From Planctomycetota bacterium (GTDB lineage Bacteria > Planctomycetota > SBBH01 > JACQRN01), in the NCBI GenBank assembly GCA_016206515.1, contig JACQRN010000272.1, positions 1 to 9,117 on the forward strand: a DNA stretch of 9,117 bases, in the 5' to 3' direction. Below are positions 7,065-9,117 of this stretch, piece by piece; position 1 is the stretch's first letter, and each line of letters begins with the position of its first letter. A program made the position numbers and the translations under genes. The notes beneath the pieces were generated by a model that searched no databases, was not told the DNA's origin, and saw nothing but the letters and a program-made list of their open reading frames with translations.

Positions 7065-7747
7065 CGGACCTTCCCCACGTCGCGGCGGCCGGGGAGGGAC
7101 CCGTGCGCCCGGGGCTCGACGGTCGCATCCGGCACCTGGTCTCGATCGGCGCCCTCGTGGCGCTCGGCGACCGGCACGCCATGCGCACCTACATGCGCGT
7201 GGCGATGGAGGCGGGGATCGGGACGGAGGCGGTGAGGGAACTGCTCCTGCAGGCCGTGCCGTACTGCGGCTGGCCGCGCGCGCTCGAGGGGTTCGAGTCG
7301 CTCGGCGCGGTGCTGGAGGGGATGGCCGGTGTGCGCACCGGGGCGCACGCGGGGCCCGAGGCGGGCGGGGGCCTGTCCGGGGAGGCGTATTTCCGGACAG
7401 TCTACGGCGCCAAGTCGGACGAGGTTCTCTCCCGCATGAAGGGACACCACCCGGCGCTCGCCGACTGGGTGTTGCGCCACGCGTACGGGGAGGTGCTCGC
7501 GCGCCCCGGTCTCCCCCCGCGCGTGCGGGAGTGCATCGCGGTCGGGATGCTCCTGGTCCTGGGGACCCAGTCCACGTTCCTGTCCCACCTGCGCGGGGCG
7601 ATCGCCTTCGGGACCACGCCGGATCAGCTGCGGGAGGTCCTCTCTCAGGTCACGTTGCACATCCCGGAGGAACGGGCGCGCTGGGCGTTCGCCCTTCTCG
7701 ACCTCCTTCCCGAGGCGACGCCCGCCGCGGGAGGCGGCGTCCCATGA
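7061..7747 (+). CDS. Tandem carboxymuconolactone decarboxylase (CMD/AhpD-like) domain protein
   Basis: This 228-residue protein appears to carry two copies of the all-helical CMD fold. The first copy (about 24-76) reads LVSIGALVALGDRHAMRTYMRVAMEAG, then REL...PYCGWPRALEGF, the typical core with the small Y-x-G-x-P motif. The second copy (about 145-222) reads VRECIAVGMLLVLGTQ...HLRGAIAFGTTPDQLREVL, but its end is degenerate (TLHIPEERARWAF). A linker with YGAKSDEVLSRMKGHHPALADWVLRHAYGEV resembles the region seen before CMD domains in larger family members. The family includes 4-carboxymuconolactone decarboxylase and alkylhydroperoxidase AhpD. The C-x-x-C pair that AhpD uses for peroxide reduction is absent, so a peroxidase role is unlikely, and no aromatic-degradation genes are near. 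Substrate is unknown. It overlaps dnaE and the STAS gene by 4 nt each, so it is probably translated in a coupled way. Confidence 0.82.
   Translation: MTDLPHVAAAGEGPVRPGLDGRIRHLVSIGALVALGDRHAMRTYMRVAMEAGIGTEAVRELLLQAVPYCGWPRALEGFESLGAVLEGMAGVRTGAHAGPEAGGGLSGEAYFRTVYGAKSDEVLSRMKGHHPALADWVLRHAYGEVLARPGLPPRVRECIAVGMLLVLGTQSTFLSHLRGAIAFGTTPDQLREVLSQVTLHIPEERARWAFALLDLLPEATPAAGGGVP
7729..7734 (+). promoter_or_regulatory. Ribosome-binding site (GGGAGG) for the STAS gene
   Basis: GGGAGG lies 9 bases before ATG 7744, within the end of the CMD gene. It fixes the start of the STAS protein; the frame is open upstream to 7531 but without a comparable site. Confidence 0.6.
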
Positions 7748-8481
7748 CGCTCCACCTCGAATCGGCCCGCGACGAGAGGGGAATCTGCGTCCGCGTGGCG
7801 GGGAATCTGGAGCGGCAGACCTACAACGAGTGCGTGCGCGCCGTCTGGTCGGAGCACGAGCGCACGCCGGCGGACGTACGGCTCGACATCGGAGGCGTCG
7901 GAAGGATCACGAGCGTCGCGGTCGCCGGTCTCTGGAGGCTGGCGCACGAACTGGCGGGACGCCAGGCCGCCCTCGTGGTCTGCAACGTGCCGGAGCCGCT
8001 GCGGGCGATGTTGAGCGCCTGCGGGCTCGCCTCGGACCCGGAATCGACCGACGGCACGTACCGGTTCCCGCTCGGCGCAAGGTCGGACCCTGCGCCGGGC
8101 CCCGCCCCCGAGCCGCGCACGGAAGTCGCCCCCGTGGATGCCCGCGCGGAGGCCCAACGTCAGGGGGAGCGGATCGCGGACCTGGAGCGCCAACTTGCGG
8201 AGGCGACCGCCGCCGCGGAATCCGAGCGGACCCGCGCCGGGGCGTGCGAATCGGCTGCGGCGACCCTCGGCGAGCGGCTGCGGAGGGTCGAGGAGGCGTA
8301 CGAGCGGCTGGAGGGGGAGGATCGCACGCGCCGCCGGGAACTGGCCGAGAAGGAGGCGCGCATCCATCAGCTGCTGAAGCACCTGCGCTCCGCGCACCAG
8401 GCGTTCCGCGACATGGCGGCGAAGCTGGAGGGGATGATGGAGGTGCCGTCAGAAGGACAGGATCGGGCACGCGGTCTTTAG
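7744..8481 (+). CDS. STAS-domain (anti-sigma antagonist-like) protein with a long coiled coil
   Basis: Residues 1-105 of this 245-residue protein look like a STAS domain: a beta-strand opening (GICVRVAGNLERQTYNECV), the strand-loop-helix VRLDIGGVGRITSVAVAGLWRL, and ALVVCNVPEPLRAMLSACGL before the last helix. Where SpoIIAA-type antagonists have D-S-S-G and are phosphorylated on Ser, this one has T56-S57-V58, so the Ser is kept but the preceding Asp is lost. A Pro-rich linker (about 109-131) leads to a highly charged heptad-like coiled coil at about 135-235. Single STAS proteins usually act in partner-switching with anti-sigma kinases, but none is encoded here. The coiled coil suggests oligomerisation or a scaffold; that is inference. 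It overlaps the CMD gene by 4 nt (ATGA) and the convergent glyS gene by 33 bp. Assignment to STAS rests on pattern only and is moderately sure. Confidence 0.75.
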   Translation: MTLHLESARDERGICVRVAGNLERQTYNECVRAVWSEHERTPADVRLDIGGVGRITSVAVAGLWRLAHELAGRQAALVVCNVPEPLRAMLSACGLASDPESTDGTYRFPLGARSDPAPGPAPEPRTEVAPVDARAEAQRQGERIADLERQLAEATAAAESERTRAGACESAAATLGERLRRVEEAYERLEGEDRTRRRELAEKEARIHQLLKHLRSAHQAFRDMAAKLEGMMEVPSEGQDRARGL

Positions 8482-9117
8482 CCGCGCGGCGATCGCCTCG
8501 GGGAGTTCCGCCGTCGAAACCCGCTCCTGCTTCATCGTGTCGCGGTCGCGCAGGGTGACCGTCCCGTCCTGGGCGGTCTGGCCGTCGACCGTGAGGCAGT
8601 ACGGCGTGCCGGCCTCGTCCTGCCGACGGTACCGGCGGCCGATCGCGCCCTTCTCGTCGTAGTAGACCCGCCAGCGCGCGCGCAGATCCTGTGCGACGAG
8701 GCGGGCGCGCTCGGGCATGCCGTCGCGGTTCACGAGGGGGAACACGGCCGCCTGGTAGGGGGCGACCGCCGGGGAGAGACGCAGCACGGTGCGGGTCTCC
8801 CCCTCGACCTCTTCCTCGTGATAGGCGTCGACGAGGCAGGCGAGCAGCAGCCGGTCGGGGCCAATCGAGGTCTCGACGATGTTCGGAAGGTAGCGCTTCT
8901 TCTCCCCGTCGTCGAAGTAGGTGAGGTCCTTGCCCGAAAACTGCTGGTGCCGCCCGAGGTCGTAGTCGCCCCGGTTATGGATCCCCTCGACCTCCTGCCA
9001 TCCGAACGGAAAGCGGTACTGGATGTCGACTGCGGCGCGGGCGTAATGGGCCAGCTCGCCCGGTCCGTGCGGATGGAACTGCAGGCGCTCGGGGTCCAGC
9101 CCCAGGGCGCGGTGCCA
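8449..9117 (-). CDS. glyS: Glycyl-tRNA synthetase, single-chain class II type, C-terminal part
   Basis: The gene runs off the right end of the window; 222 C-terminal residues and the TGA stop (8449-8451, reverse strand) are visible. The frame is open from base 9117. The catalytic core end shows WQEVEGIHNRGDYDLGRHQQ and FSGKDLTYFD, typical of the single-subunit GlyRS, then class II motif 3 as ETSIGPDR with its Arg at visible residue 89. From about residue 121 comes the anticodon-binding domain, with YQAAVFPLVNRDG, YDEKGAIGRRYRRQDE and GTPYCLTVDG, and VTLRDRDTMKQERV near the end. The enzyme charges tRNA-Gly in the cytoplasm. It is the alpha2 type of Gram-positives, Thermus and archaea, not the alpha2beta2 GlyQ/GlyS of E. 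coli. It is convergent to the STAS gene and overlaps its last ten codons and stop. No terminator with a U-tract is visible between them. Confidence 0.95.
   Translation of the reverse strand, partial: WHRALGLDPERLQFHPHGPGELAHYARAAVDIQYRFPFGWQEVEGIHNRGDYDLGRHQQFSGKDLTYFDDGEKKRYLPNIVETSIGPDRLLLACLVDAYHEEEVEGETRTVLRLSPAVAPYQAAVFPLVNRDGMPERARLVAQDLRARWRVYYDEKGAIGRRYRRQDEAGTPYCLTVDGQTAQDGTVTLRDRDTMKQERVSTAELPEAIAARLKTACPILSF

Noticed and set aside
8470..8486. Hairpin CGCGG-TCTTTAG-CCGCG between the convergent genes, as a bidirectional terminator.
   Set aside because: The stem is only 5 bp, there is no U-tract on either side, and it lies within the coding sequence of glyS, so chance is a good explanation.

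Overview
The window is a very GC-rich (roughly 70% by eye), tightly packed stretch of bacterial chromosome. Nearly all of it is coding, with four-base stop/start overlaps between several genes. The genes are housekeeping genes mixed with small signalling or unknown genes. I see no mobile element, CRISPR array, rRNA or tRNA, and no gap over 300 bases without a gene. An archaeal-type cofactor-independent phosphoglycerate mutase, a single-chain glycyl-tRNA synthetase, a DnaE with an apparently intact PHP site and a lone HAMP membrane protein together suggest an uncultured-type high-GC bacterium, perhaps from the old Deltaproteobacteria or neighbouring phyla (NC10, Acidobacteria). That placement is inference and weak.

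Layout. Bases 1-130 are the 3' end of carA (carbamoyl-phosphate synthase small subunit). Three bases later comes a two-pass membrane protein with a HAMP domain and no output domain (134-661). It overlaps by 4 nt a GTG-started apgM-type phosphoglycerate mutase (658-1866). The only real intergenic gap on the left (1867-1937) holds a short REP-like motif and a TACAAT box. After it come an unrecognised membrane-anchored protein (1938-2465) and ribD (2446-3591), overlapping by 20 nt. A TAGAAT box covering the ribD stop codon precedes dnaE (3609-7064), which overlaps by 4 nt a tandem carboxymuconolactone-decarboxylase-like protein (7061-7747). That in turn overlaps by 4 nt a STAS plus coiled-coil protein (7744-8481). 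The 3' end of a convergent glycyl-tRNA synthetase gene (8449-9117, minus strand) overlaps the STAS gene by 33 bp.

How the genes relate. Three plus-strand transcription units are likely: carA-HAMP-apgM, unknown-ribD, and dnaE-CMD-STAS. The last two may each start at a -10-like box placed so close to the start codon that the mRNA would be leaderless or nearly so. The enzymes belong to separate pathways (pyrimidine/arginine precursor, glycolysis, riboflavin, replication, translation), so there is no single pathway here. I found no convincing large new system. The most worthwhile leads are the STAS/coiled-coil protein coupled to dnaE, the lone HAMP protein, the REP-like motif and the possible leaderless starts.
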